A stretch of DNA of 64,000 bases from Diplolepis rosae (lineage: Eukaryota > Arthropoda > Insecta > Hymenoptera > Diplolepididae), in contig JAPYXD010000695.1 in the NCBI GenBank assembly GCA_030998225.1, positions 1,159,001-1,223,000 of the forward strand, read 5' to 3'. Positions 35,638 to 47,624 of the stretch are shown piece by piece. The stretch's first letter is position 1. Each line of letters starts with the position of its first letter. The position numbers were made by a program, and so were the translations under genes. Below the pieces are notes generated by a model. That model made no database searches. It saw only the letters and a list, made by a program, of their open reading frames with translations, and had not been told where the DNA came from.

Positions 35638-36786
35638 GGGTCCAAGATTAATAAAATATCAAAATTTTACATAATCAGACGTTTCGGCTCTGATCGGAGC
35701 CCTCATCTGTGATTTATTTTTAATCTAAAAAATAGAGAAAAAGGTTTCTAACATAGGATTTGTTTCATAAAAAATTTAAAGTATTTAACATTTCTTTTTT
35801 ACAAGTTGGTAAAGAAACTTTGAAGTTACTGTAAAGTAAATATTTCTTTCACATAACGCAAATTTCTAAATAACAGAAAAACATTTTTAAAAATGATGTT
35901 GGAAGAAAATTAACAATTTTTTATTAAATGTGCACTGATAAAAATAGTTAGTAAAACCAACTACTTCGGTTTGTAAAATATGCCTCAGCTATTTTATTAG
36001 TTAGCACAACAATTTTTTTTGTTGGTGTTACTATCTCAATTGTTATCACAAGAATTTGGGTAGTAACACCAACAAAAAAAATTGTTGCGATAACTAATAA
36101 AATAGCTGAGGCATATTTTACAAACCGAAGTAGTTGGTTTTACTAACCATTTTTTTCAGTGTGTAAATGGGAGTTAGTATTTCTTTGGTATAAAACAGAT
36201 TCAAAAAGACATTGCTTCAGAATAAATACTTTGACAACTTGAAGAAGCTAATAGTTTGGGATTAAATGTCTAAGTATAAAATTTTTGATTGAAATTTGTG
36301 CATGAAATTGTAGATTTAAATTTCTTTGGTATGAAGTAAAATTTGAAAAAATATAAACAGTATTTCGGTATAAATGAAATGGGGAAAACTTTGGAAAAAA
36401 ACGTGACATATATTATTTCAAGTTGTTTAAGTATTTATTCTGAAGCAATGTCATTTTGAATCTGTTTTATACCAAAGAAATATTTACTCGCATTTACACA
36501 TTTAAGCAAAAATTGTTAATTTTCTTCCAACATCATTTTCAAAAATGTTTTTTGTTATTTAGAAATTTCCGTTATGTGAAAGAAATATTTACTTTAAAGT
36601 AACTTCAAAGTTTCTTTACCAACTTGTAAAAAAGAAATGTTAAATACTTAAACTTTTTAATGAAAGAAATCTTATGTTAACATCCTTTTTCTGTATTTTT
36701 TAGATCTAAAATAAATCACAGATGTGGGCACCGATCAGAGCCGAAACGTCTGATTATGTGAAATTTTGAGTTTTTATTAACCCAGA
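35638..36786. mobile_element. 1.15-kb fold-back element
   Basis: The arms are reverse complements over more than 450 bp, from the outer TACATAATCAGACGTTTCGG inwards through AACATTTCTTTTTTACAAGT to TTTGGTATAAAACAGATTC. The left arm alone carries a 229-bp MITE (35933-36161). Each outer arm contains a palindrome GGCTCTGATCGGAGCC beside GTTTC, discussed under findings. Fragments of the same family lie at 47635-47690 and 50335-50360. No ORF. Confidence 0.8.
35933..36161. mobile_element. hairpin MITE in the left arm, TG duplication
   Basis: CACTGATAAAAATAGTTAGT is mirrored by CTAACCATTTTTTTCAGTG. The two ~95-bp arms pair almost perfectly around a short loop. TG lies on both sides (35931-35932, 36162-36163). 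The intact right arm of the host element reads AAATGTGTAAATG at the same place, with a single TG. Confidence 0.85.
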
Positions 36787-36789
36787 ATA

Positions 36790-37490
36790 TGTCCAGAATA
36801 TGAAAATTAATTTATTTCTGATTTCATAAACACAGTGGAAAGAAAGTCTCAAGTTAATCACGTTTAACTATTATTATTAAATGTATAAACGCATACATCT
36901 ATACCTTTTTAAAGGTCTAGTTTGTCTTTCACCTTAAAATTAGCTGACTTTTAGGCTTAAATTAAGACTTTTTTTACAGTGATTAGATGCATATCGAGCA
37001 TTCAGTGACATTTCATCTGATTTCAAAATTATGCGATTCCTATTATTTATCTGCCAGGATTCTTTGGAATCTCCCAGTTTTCTCGCCGCACACCTGCCCG
37101 TCGCTTACTATTTCAATTCTAATGAGCGATTCCTGAGTGAAAAGCTTTAGTGAATAAGCAATCTTCTGTAATGCTCTTGAAAATAAGTTTGAAATCAATA
37201 TTCAATTTCAAACAATTACCTTTTTCAGGATAAACTGTTAAAAATGTTTGTATTGGTAATCTCATGCCCAGTTTTATTTAAGCTTTTAGACGTTCCAATA
37301 AACTTTAAAGGAACTTGTTGGTCTCAAATTTTCAAAAATCGACATTCTTTTTGTCTTATATTGAAAGTAAATAGCAAGTAAACAAAAAAGGCTTTTTTAA
37401 AAAACTGCATCCATTTTGTTTATTCGGTCTCACATACTTTTTTCTTTCACAAAAATTCACATGAAAAATTAGTTAAATCGATTAAAAAAA
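36790..37490. other. unassigned stretch
   Basis: No gene, RNA or repeat is recognised. Confidence 0.35.
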
Positions 37491-37491
37491 A

Positions 37492-38885
37492 TCTGCCCGC
37501 TTCGAGGGCACATTCTCATGGCGCACTTGGCGCGCAGCTCTCTTCGCTCGCAAGTTTGAGCGCGCCTAGGGCGCGCGATTTGATCGTCGCGCTTCGCGCT
37601 CGGTCTTGTGCTCTTCACATACATTCAAGTTTATTTATTATAATTTGATACTGAAGCTCAAACCAATTTTATAATAATATTACAGATGATGTGAATTACA
37701 CATTTTCTCAAAGTCACTCAATTTCTTTTTGAATTTAAGTGAAACAGGAAATTCAATTTACTTAAGGCTCTATCAGCCTTAAGGAACACATTCTCATCAT
37801 GACACTCGCGCTTCGCGCTCGATTTTCTGTATACATTTCAGTAACTTTTTAATAAATTACATGGTTAAAATAATTTACTTTCTTCTACATATCTAAAAAG
37901 GAAAAACAATCGTAGACTTTATTTAAGGAAACGATTTTGCAGAACAACGCTTATTTCGTATCTCACATATTTTGGTGAAAAAAATCGATTTTTTTCAATA
38001 TTAAAAATCAAAACATAAAATATACATCCTGTCCCGAAATTCCTTTATCAGAATTTGTAGACCTCATTTAGGCAAACAATTTTCCATCTAAATGTTTTTT
38101 TGCATCTCACATATTTTGTCTAAAAAATGGAATTTTTTCATTTTTATCGTATTTTTTGGAATTGAAACGAAAAATATATCTTTTATCAGAAACTGTGTGA
38201 GACAAAATTTGTAGATCTTTTTGAAACGACAAACTTTGTATTCTTACGTTTTTTTCGTATTTCGAATATTATTGTTAAAAAATTGAATTTTGGATTTTCA
38301 ATAGTTATTTTTTGAATTAAAAAGAAAAATGTGCATCTTATGAAAAAATGTTACAATTCAAATTTGTAGGTCTTTATTTATTTAATAATATTGTATCATA
38401 ACGTTTTTTCGTATTTCGTATAATTTAACTGGAAAATGGAATTTTGATATTGACTTTTTTCGAATTTGAATATGCTGTAACAGTTCTAATTTTGATTTAA
38501 TCAAAAAATGTTATCAGGATAATTTGTAGAGATTTATGAGCACTATCAGAAACCAGTATTGAAATTTTTGATTTTTTCAAAAAATTATTATCAAAAACAC
38601 AAAAGTAGTGCTCAATCCCTCAATTTTGATTGGATGTGGCTGGTTAACGAACTTGTCTTTATTTTTTCGGTTCCGATAAAGTGTACCAAAGCTCAATTCA
38701 ATCTGATAATTCTATCGAGAGTTATGCCGCACACGACCTACAGACAGACAGACAGACAGACAGACACTTTCGTAAAAACCATTTTTTCTGACTCAGGGGG
38801 TCTCAAAACGTAAAGATTTGATGAAAATTTCGAAAGTCATTTTTCACATAAAACCAATACCTTCTCATCCATGATGAGAATGTAA
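37492..38885 (+). repeat. repeat family C, copy 2, full length (1394 bp)
   Basis: Order from the 5' end: hairpin CTGCCCGCTTCGAGGGCA, box ACATTCTCATG, GC-rich part with GAGCGCGCCTAGGGCGCGC; spacer; hairpin TTAAGGCTCTATCAGCCTTAA, box CACATTCTCATC, CTCGCGCTTCGCGCTCG. Several diverged units of about 120 bp follow (each with TCGTATCTCACATATTTTG and GAAACGAAAAATATA). The tail holds GGATGTGGCTGGTTAACGAA, a CAGA run and the terminal hairpin CTTCTCATCCATGATGAGAA with TGTAA. No protein is recognised. Confidence 0.8.
38740..38766. repeat. CAGA microsatellite within family C copy 2
   Basis: Six CAGA units are present here against two at the same place in copy 5 (near 50072), so the run expanded or contracted after the copies separated. 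Confidence 0.85.
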
Positions 38886-39140
38886 AAAAAGGGGGGTGCG
38901 GTGGAGTATTTTATGGTCCCTCGAGAAAATACTGTGCTGAAAGCTGCCCCGGTACCCCCGGGCTAGCGCCAGGATAGGAAGACTCTCCGGTTCCCCGGGT
39001 GAGCTGGAAATTTGAAGACGAGTGAGTGGGAAGGTGCTTTCCTTTGCTTCCTCGAGATGATATGAGGGAGTTTACCCAGGTGCCCCCGGAGTAAATGCTC
39101 AGGGATCGGATATTTTTCGGTTTCCCGAAAAAAAGGATGA
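38886..39140. other. GC-rich segment of unknown nature
   Basis: Unusually GC-rich for the window (GGTACCCCCGGGCTAGCGCC, GTTTACCCAGGTGCCCCCGG) and lying between two family C copies in opposite orientation. A 97-codon minus frame (38963-39256) covers it but is not recognised and runs into the neighbouring MITE. No second copy is present in the window. Confidence 0.4.
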
Positions 39141-39970
39141 GGTTGGAGAATTTTTTCAGTCAAAATACACGGAGAAAAATGGAGATCAGAAAAATATAAC
39201 AGTACAGCACTCATTCCCAGACTGCGTAACACTCTCTTTTCACACCTGCTGATCATTCTTGATTTTTATTAACGATTCGTATTCTTCTGATCTCTATTTT
39301 TCTCGGTGTATACGAGCTACGAAAAAAACCTTATGATACAAAATTGTTTACTACAAAAAGATCGAAAAATTTGAATAGCAACATTTTTCGTTTCAATTTG
39401 AAAAAATGCGATTAATATTCAAAAATTCCATGTTTTAAATAAAATATGTGAGATATGAAAAAGACTTAGAAATGCAAAATTGTTCCCTTCAGTAGGGTCT
39501 ACAAAGTTTGTCTCAACACAGTTTCTACTAAAATGTGTATTTTTCGATTCAATTTTTAAAAATTTTTTAGACAAAATATGTGAGATATGAAAGAAACGTT
39601 GAGACGGGAAATTATTAGCCTGAATGAGGTATACAAATTCTCAGTATGGAATTTTTTAACAATATGTATATTTTATGTTTTGATTTAAAAACTCTATTGA
39701 AAATCAAGAATTCCATGTTTTTACCGTAATATGTAAGATACGAAATAATCATTGAAATGAAAAATCATTCGCTTGAATAAAGTCTACGATTTTTTTTTCT
39801 TTTTGAGATATTTGGAAGAAAATAAATTATTTTATACCTGTAATTCATTAGAAAGTTAAAGAAACGTCTACAGAGAACTGAGCGCAAGTATTTTATGATG
39901 AGAACGTGTTCTTTAAGGTCGATAGAGCCTTAAGTAAATGGAGTTTAAATTTCAGAAATGTTTTTCCACT
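39141..39970 (-). repeat. repeat family C, copy 3, inverted and partial
   Basis: On the minus strand it shows the second hairpin module (CTTAAGGCTCTATCGACCTTAA, near 39925), the CACGTTCTCATC-type box and about five ~120-bp internal units, ending before the tail. It is interrupted by the 141-bp MITE at 39168-39308. Its 5' GC module is absent. Confidence 0.65.
39168..39308. mobile_element. 141-bp MITE inserted in family C copy 3
   Basis: CACGGAGAAAAATGGAGATC and its inverse GATCTCTATTTTTCTCGGTG flank the element, with TA on both sides (39166-39167, 39309-39310). Removing it and one TA rejoins the family C sequence (complement TTTTTTCGTAGCTCGTATATTTTGACTG, compare 38404-38430). Confidence 0.8.
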
Positions 39971-39974
39971 TATT

Positions 39975-40475
39975 TGCAATGATAAAGTCGATTTGAACAT
40001 TGAATTAAATAATCTGGGACACTCAGCTGGAGGAAATGAGTGTTTTTAATAAACGCTATAAGTTTTATGAAAATCTATCATGTATACTTTTTTTAGCAAT
40101 CAGGTACGCCGATTTTCAATTTTGCAACAAATGAAGTTTTGAAAAAAACGCATTTAAACATTTGATACATGAAAATTATGTTGTAATATTGTTTACCGAT
40201 TAATCTGCAATAATACCAAGGCCTTACAGAAGTCCCTCAGTTTCCTAAAAAAAGTCGTTTTGCACATTTTAAACTATCATTTTGGAAAATAAAAAGTAAT
40301 CGATTTTTTTCTTAATTTTTGAAACTGAAATTGTCAAGTTATAAAATTAGAGTTTGACGAAATATTATAATAATTAAAATTACTATACTAGTTTAGAATT
40401 TTTATTGGATTTAAAATTCTATAAAGTTTTCAACTTCAACAATTATAAGTATACAAGAGAAATTCAAACAAAAAT
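39975..40475. other. unassigned AT-rich spacer
   Basis: No gene or repeat is recognised. Confidence 0.35.
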
Positions 40476-40479
40476 TCAG

Positions 40480-41110
40480 GTTTTTAATTCGAAATATGGG
40501 ATATTCTTTTGCAAATCGTACGGATTTAAAAACAAAAAAATTGTTCACATTTTTAAAAGTCTTAAATTTTTTTCTGTGGCATCCTTTTATTAATTTAATT
40601 AATACGTATATCGGGTTTCTCGAAAGAAAATTTTTTTTTGAGAAATATATTAATTTAAATTTTTGATAAAATTGGACAAAATGCTAAATTCTCTTGTGCT
40701 TAAAATTCATTATCTCCGGTTGAAATAATTAAATCGATTTCGAGTCTGTTTCATATTTTATCTTATTACGTTAGGTTTTAAGATAAATATTTTCATAATT
40801 TTTATTTTGTTAATTAACTACAGATATAAGCAATTTAATTGTTTAAACAATTTTTGCATGTTTGTCCCCTCAGTAGAAAAATTTGGAAACAATACTATCA
40901 TATGCGCTATGTCTCAATATAACTAGCGCATATTTATTAAAAGTTTAAATTAATATATCTCTCAAAAAAATTGTTTTTTTCGAAAATCCCGATATACCTG
41001 TTGGTTAATTTATTAAAAAGAAGCTATACACATTATTTTATGCAAATCTAAATTCTGAACTCAAAATGAGAGTACGATTTGCAAAAGAATGTTCCATATG
41101 TTATAAGACT
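40480..41110. mobile_element. inverted-repeat element, TATATCGGG inner arms
   Basis: The left arm contains ATATTCTTTTGCAAATCGTAC and then GTATATCGGGTTTCTCGAAA. The right arm has the inverses in mirrored order (CGAAAATCCCGATATACC near 40981, GTACGATTTGCAAAAGAATG near 41071). The arms are about 180 bp each and diverged. The inner 386 bp (40609-40994) are bounded by TATCGGG..CCCGATA with TA outside, so that part could be a unit of its own. Confidence 0.6.
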
Positions 41111-44110
41111 TGTCTTTTTAAATTTCCTTTTTATGTTTTTCAAAACCATTTTCTAATTCCTTGAATTTTTTATTATTTCCAAGTTTCCCATATCCTGCAG
41201 CGATTTTACAAAAATTCTTGCTTCTTAGAATATGTTTCTATTCTAAAAATTTCAGTACCTACCGATCAATAAAAGTAAAAAAAATCAACTCTATGGAAAA
41301 AAAACTGGAGTATTGAGTAACCTTTAACTATTGACAATTCGCCGCTAAAAAAACGAATCTCGAAAAGCGGTTTTCCCCGTGACAAATTATAAGAGCTCGC
41401 TTTTACAACAAAGCGGATTTGTCGATCTCTGCTCTCGTAAAAAGTCGTCAGCTCTGAACGATTGTACAATACTGCGTCTCCTAAAACGACAGGAAGATCG
41501 TAAAGCGAAACCCGAAGGATTCGCGGTGCCTCTAAAGATCAAGAATCACAGAACGAACGAAGCAGAACATTTTAGAAATTTAGATTCACCTGCGACTAAC
41601 TGAACGTCAAAGTAACAATCGATCTTTCTCAAATACGTTCCTCTATATAAGACAATAATACTTTAGTATAAGAGGTTAAATATGTGTATCGTTTGATAGA
41701 ATCGTCTTCAGTAAGCGTTATGGCAATCCCACGACGCAGCAAAGTCTTTTATGTCCAATTTCGTTTTCATTTCCTCCTCCTATCAAGTTCCTTTTTCCAT
41801 CTTCAAATGGACCCTTAAAAAATTAGTATTCCAGAAATTTAATAGCTAATTTTCATCCAATCAACATAAACATGAGGTCATTTCGTTCATCAGAACATTC
41901 TCTATAACTCTACTCATTTATTTCAATTTATTGAAATAAACTTTTGTTTTGTTATTTCTAGTTTTTAAAAAGCGTTTTCAATTTGAGATTATGTCAGTGG
42001 ATTTCTCTAAGAGGGTAAAAACAGTATATTTCGAACGAGCCCAAAAGATTTTAAAATATTACCAATATTTTAAAGGTATTTGAAAAGAAAACATATGTTA
42101 ACGAAATTAAATAAAATTAAAAGAAAATTTAAGAAAAGTTCAAACCAATTTGAATAGACCTTACGGATTTCAACGGATCACTACAATACAAATTTCCTTT
42201 GTAAAAAATTGTATTTTATATTATTTTGTTACAGTTTAAATACCATTGATTTGAGAAATTTGGAATGTTTGCACATTCTTGCTATTTTTATAGCTTTATT
42301 AAGATTACAATGAAACTAACTTTTTTCTTTTTTAATAACAGCAGTTATTCAAAGAATGGCTGCAGGATAATGAAACTCAGATTAAAAAAGGCAATTATGT
42401 TAATAGCAGTCAATAAAATAAGTTGTGCGTTTTGTAGATATTGTTATTGAATTCAATAATCAAGCATTGTTAGAAATTTTTGCCAGAATTTTTTGAAACA
42501 CATTACTGAAGCTTTATGCAGTAGCAATAACGTAAAATTAAGATAAATTTAAGAAAATTTTTATTTTATTTTTATTTTATTTTTTATTTTATTTTTTATT
42601 ATTATTTTATTTTTTATTTTTATTTTTATTTTAAGTTAAATTTAGGGAAGAAATCCAGTAAAGTTGCGTAATTTGAAGATAAATTAAAAAAAATTTTATA
42701 AATTTTTATCAAATTTAAGAGTTGTTTCCTCAAAAATATCATAAATTTCTAAAAATGTTCCGCCACATTGTAACTTGAATGTTTCATCACTTTCAGAAAA
42801 TTTGTAGTAGCATAGGTAATTCTAAGATAATTATTACGTAAATTATCGAAGTAAGTACTATAATATTTTGTCAAAAGTATTCAATCAATAAAAAACCATT
42901 GACTTAATAAAACAAAAATTTATTTCAAGGTATTTTCAAAAATATTGCTTGAGAACGTGAGATTTCTTTTTCACTAGAATTGTGAATAATTAAACATCAT
43001 TAGAATTCAATTTCGATTCATAGGATGGAAAACCGGTCAGTATTTTCGTAGAAACCCTCATTAAGTTGACACATGTCAATCCCTTGCGCATGTTTCTTCA
43101 TTTAGAAACCAAAATGTCGACATTTGTAGTCTCTCCAATCTACTCACGAAAAAGTACTAAAAAGTACAGAATTCTTGGAAAAGTTATAAACCCAGCAAAG
43201 TTTAGATACATTTTTATCGGACATTCAGAGACTGGGAACGTAATGAAACGGTTTTACCAGTTAAAATAGCATTTGTTGGAAAAATTTTCAAACAACTAAT
43301 GTTCAAAAGTTTAGCTGAATATTCAACTTTACTAAAGTCAAATTCCAGTCACATAAATTTGAACAATGATTTATTAATAAAATTCTAAAACGGAAACAAT
43401 GGCTATTTAAATTTTACTTAACTAAGTTTAAAGATCTAATTCATGCTGGCAAATAATACTTTGCAGATGAAATGACTCGTACCATTTTTCAGAATAGTAC
43501 AACTTTTTGAAAAACTTGATGAAACAAATTTTTTGAATATTTTAGAATCCATTTTCATATAAATCACATAAAACACATAAAAAAAGTTCTTTAAATTTTA
43601 CAGATGTGTATTAGATTTTTCTTCGTTATAAGCTCGACATGATTTTTTTTATATTCCGGAAGTTTCTCTACAAAATACAGGACTTTCTATAACAATTACA
43701 ACAAATTTTTTAAAATAATTATAGGAAATTCTGGAATTTTTTTTTTTAATTTAGAAATGTATAAGAAAGTTTGTTTAGTATTACAATTAGAGAACAGGTT
43801 GTTTAAAGTAAACATACCATACCATTCAGCCTTAATTAAGACAAACTGATATGAAAAAATTGTTTGTTGGTCATAAATCAAAAAGATATATTTGATTAAT
43901 TAATTTGTTTAATTATAATTCGTGTAATTACAAAGTTGGAAAATTCCGCTCGATGAAAACGAATCATAGGAATGAAAGTGTAAGAAAGACAGATGAAGCT
44001 GGAAATATATCCAGACGTCGGTTCGCAGTTCACATTCTTCTATTCTTCCCAACTGGCCTTCTCTTGATTGACCATGGGGTGTCTCATAAAAGTATGATTT
44101 ACAACTATGC
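41111..44110. other. 3-kb stretch with one higher-GC island
   Basis: Mostly AT-rich and unassigned. 41330-41660 is richer in GC and open for 74 codons on the plus strand (41379-41603, MTNYKSSLLQQSGFVDLCSR...). No homologue is recognised and a TATA-like CTCTATATAAG follows it at 41641. A host exon or promoter is possible. A (TTTTA)n run is at 42555-42636. Confidence 0.3.
42555..42636. repeat. TTTTA-type microsatellite
   Basis: Imperfect tandem TTTTTATTTTA units over about 80 bp. Confidence 0.85.
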
Positions 44111-44253
44111 ATCTTGGCCAGTCATGGTTGAGTTACTTTTAAAAGAAACTAGTTACCGTTACCGTTACATCACCAAAAATACTAACTAGTTATTAGTATT
44201 GTTGTTGTTTGACAAAGAAACTTTTTAAAAGTTATATTTTTTACTTAAATTTA

Positions 44254-44540
44254 AAGAATTTGAAATTTTTCTGCGGAAAAAAAGACACTTTCGACTGCGC
44301 TGGGATTCGAGCTCAGGTCTTTCGATTGCCGGTCGACTGCTCCAACCACTGAGCTATACAGGCGTCCGACATCTCTTTCTCCACAGGAAGATCTCCTTAT
44401 ATCGCCTAGTGGCTCAGCCTTGCGGCTACAAATAATTATTATTTAATTATACATTGCCGACAGGTGTCCTCGTAGACAATTTCAAACTTTTATATCGCAA
44501 ATAAATTCAAATTACATTCAAATTTAAAGAATTTGAAATG
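44254..44540. repeat. repeat family R1, copy d, composite
   Basis: The left part repeats copy a (AAAGAATTTGAAATTTTTCTG, tRNA-like core on the minus strand at 44283-44370, then the TATCGCCTAGTGGCTCAGCC segment). The right part from about 44455 is R1 sequence in the opposite orientation (CCGACAGGTGTCCTCGTAGA, then TTTAAAGAATTTGAAATG). So both outer ends are AAAGAATTTGAAA, a fold-back arrangement. Confidence 0.65.
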
Positions 44541-45367
44541 TTTTGAAAATGTAAGAAATATTTACGAAGAAAAATGATTAACGCTTACTTCTATTTGCAT
44601 TCTTTTTATATTCTTAACAACAATTATTGTAAGAAAGCTTCGTCGTTCAAAGTGGCATTAAACGTGTGTTTGCATTAAAAAAATATAGAATAGACCGGGA
44701 CAACCTTGTTATTATTATTATTTCAATCAGACAAATAATAGGGCAGTATTTTTATAGAAAAAAAAACATCTTGGAATCGAAAATTTTCATAGTTTTATCG
44801 ATTTATATTTTATGCATTTTAAAAGTAACAATTAAATATGCACAACGAGAAATAAAAATAGCTTTTTTGTTAAAAATAGTTTATATGCAGTAGAATATTT
44901 TATTTATTCCAGTTACCATCCAAGAATTTGCAATTATTTTTTTTTTACAAGTTTGCCCCAACCATGAAGTCTCAGTTATTCTCTAAATTTAAAATAGTTT
45001 GGACTCGAATCAAGTCTAATTTTTATAATTATATGATAGAATACCGTTTCTCTTATCAAAATATGCGGTATATATTGACTGATATCACAAACATATTATT
45101 CCGATCAGCGAATCTTCAATTAAGGAATAGTAATATTATTTCCAAAAATCAACATTGCCATAGTGGATAACTTTGCCCTGGTCTACCCTATTAACATAAT
45201 CTATCTTACTTTCTGTCTACTAGTTATTTTCACCTTCAATCAGTAGTAACGAAAAAAAGTAACGATTTTTATAATTACTGTTACTGAAAAAAAGACATAA
45301 CTAGTTACTAATTCGTTACTTTTTCACGAAAAGAACTGGTTGCCATCATCGTTACAAAAAATACCTA

Positions 45368-45797
45368 CACTGTTAGACATTTCTACCGTAATTTAGTTAC
45401 TTTATAGTAAATTGAATAAATAATTTCTTAATTTTCAATTACAGAGTGTTGAATATTCTGATATACTTGTATCTGGAAATTCTAAAACTTGTAACAGGAA
45501 TAATTTTACGTTTTGGGTAACTGAAGTTTTATGCAGTTACATCAAACTGAAAATTTTGTTACTGTTTCGTAATTTTATTCTGAATTTTATAAAAATTCTA
45601 TCACAGTTTGGTAGTTTTAAGGTAACTTTTATCAAAATTCAGTTGAGTTTCATAATATTGGGAAAAATTTTAGAAAATTAAGTACATTTTTTGCAATTTT
45701 AAGATACCTTTACTCAAAAATATTATAAATATCGTCAAATTTTACGTTACCTTTGTAACATATTTTTTTTTTTAATTCACGAACATTTCTAATAGTG
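45368..45797. mobile_element. 430-bp element, CACTGTTAGA ends, TA duplication
   Basis: CACTGTTAGACATTTCTA is inverse to the end GAACATTTCTAATAGTG. TA lies outside both ends (45366-45367, 45798-45799). A homologous copy is at 59560-59916. AT-rich interior, no ORF. Confidence 0.75.
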
Positions 45798-45851
45798 TAG
45801 TTGAAGTAACTAGTTGAAAGTAGCTAGTTATTTACCATGACTGATCTTAGA

Positions 45852-46714
45852 GGTTCTAGAGGTTCGCCCTCCACCCATTCCTATTCTATGTTCTTGGGTT
45901 CAACGAGAACCACAAAGGTATGTGGCAAATGTTTAGTTTCCTTCTGGCTCTCTTGCAAGTTCCATTGATAGGTAACTAGTATATTACCAAGTTATATTGT
46001 TCGTAAATGTCTGAACTGTTCGATGATTTACACCAAGGAAGTAGATGTTCTTAAGTTCGTGATATAATGAAAATGAATAATAATTCTCGTTCGGTTAACT
46101 CTCAACTTTATATTAGTCAGAGGTATTCCGTATTTTATATTTGTTCTCTAAGCTATTACTGTTTCAACTTTAATAGCATATACTCTGAATGTCAGTAAAA
46201 GATAATCTATGATTTTCATTAAAACTTTGAATGGCTCAAGCTTTAGAGATTAGTATTTGTAAAACTTGTTAGTCAATAAAATTAGAGGAAAAATAATGAA
46301 ATCATTTTTGAAACAGAAAATAATCACGAAAAGAACCGAAGAGATGTATGTGAGTAAAATGAATTTAAATAATTTCGAAATGGGGAAAATCATCGAGCTC
46401 TAAATTCTGAGTTATAAAATATTTTATATGCAAAAGTTACGAGATTCTTTGCCGGATGAAAATGAACTTCATGGAAGAAACACAGAATTTAAAGAAAATT
46501 TAATAAAAGTCACAAAATGAATCAATGTGGAATATTATATCGAATATAGAAACTTATGTTTTTTGTTGAATAAAAAAACATTTCGCTTGATTCAGGTATG
46601 TTTTATTTTAAGTATTAAATATCAAATTAATTTAAATGAATAAAAGTGATTTAAGAAATAAATTTCATATTGAATAGAAATTCAATTTATCTAAGTTAAG
46701 TAAATGTTTATTTT
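45852..46714. other. unassigned stretch
   Basis: Nothing recognised, apart from slightly GC-richer sequence at 45850-45970. Confidence 0.35.
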
Positions 46715-47573
46715 ACACATTTTATAATATTGTAAATGTGAATTACATTTTGTTAAAGTTACTAAATTCGTTTTTGATTTCAAATGAAAAAGAAAATAAA
46801 AGTTACTTGAGGCTCTATCGGCCTTAAGGAACACATTCTCATCAGGACACTCGCGCTTCGTACTCGATTTTTTCTATACATTATTATAACTTTCTAATAA
46901 ATAAATTATATAAATTGAAATAATTCATTTCCTTCCAAATATTTCAATGAGGAAAAACAATCGTAAACTTTATTCAAGCAAACGTTTTTGCATTTTAACG
47001 CTCATTTCGTATCTCACATATTTTTGTTAAAAAATTGCATTTTTTATTTTCAATAGTATTTTTTAAAAACAAAACATAAAATATATATCTTTTCAACAAA
47101 TGTCCTAATGAGAATTTGTAGACTTCATTCAACCAAATAATCTTTCAGCAACGTTTTTTTCGTATCTCACATATTTTGTTTAAAACATGGAATTTTTAAA
47201 TATTAATCGTATTTTTTCAAATTGAAACGAAAAATATACATTTTATAAACAATATTACTATTCATATTTATAGAACTTTTTGTAGAAAAAAATTTGGTGT
47301 CATCGTTTTTTTCGTATCTTCTATAGTTTAACTGGAATTTTTATATTAAGTTTTTCAAGTTTTAACATACTATAATTTTTCTAATTTTGGTTTGATCGAA
47401 AAATGTTTTCACGATAATTGGTAGAGATTTATCAGCACTATCAGACGTCGGACAGACATTTTCGTAAAAACCGTTTTTTTCTGACTGGGGGTCTCAAAAC
47501 GTAAAAATTTAATGAAAACACTCATTTTGCACATAAAGGCAATAATACCTTCTCATTGATTATGAGAATGTAA
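46715..47573 (+). repeat. repeat family C, copy 4, 5'-truncated
   Basis: Begins in the spacer before the second module (ACTTGAGGCTCTATCGGCCTTAA near 46804, CACATTCTCATC), holds three to four internal ~120-bp units and a shortened tail (CAGACGTCGGACAGACATTT). It ends with the terminal hairpin TTCTCATTGATTATGAGAAT and TGTAA. The GC-rich first module is absent. Confidence 0.75.
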
Positions 47574-47624
47574 AAACAGGAGTTTTTATTCCTAATATTA
47601 GTATGTTTTTAAATAAAAACAAAA

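Larger units (their letters stand above)
44119..45843. mobile_element. hAT-like non-autonomous element with nested insertions
   Basis: Ends CAGTCATGGT...ACCATGACTG, with 8-bp flanks ATCTTGGC and ATCTTAGA (44111-44118, 45844-45851; two differences). Short CA...TG ends and an 8-bp duplication are typical of the hAT superfamily. Subterminal motifs such as AACTAGTTACC and TAACTAGTTAC recur at both ends and inside. It hosts an R1 copy (44254-44540) and a 430-bp TA element (45368-45797). No transposase is recognised. Confidence 0.6.

Noticed and set aside
38963..39256. 97-codon minus frame as a gene
   Set aside because: It begins inside the 141-bp MITE and runs through the GC-rich segment. No homologue and no splice sites.
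44928..45170. 80-codon plus frame within the hAT-like element
   Set aside because: No transposase motif and strong AT bias; taken as chance.
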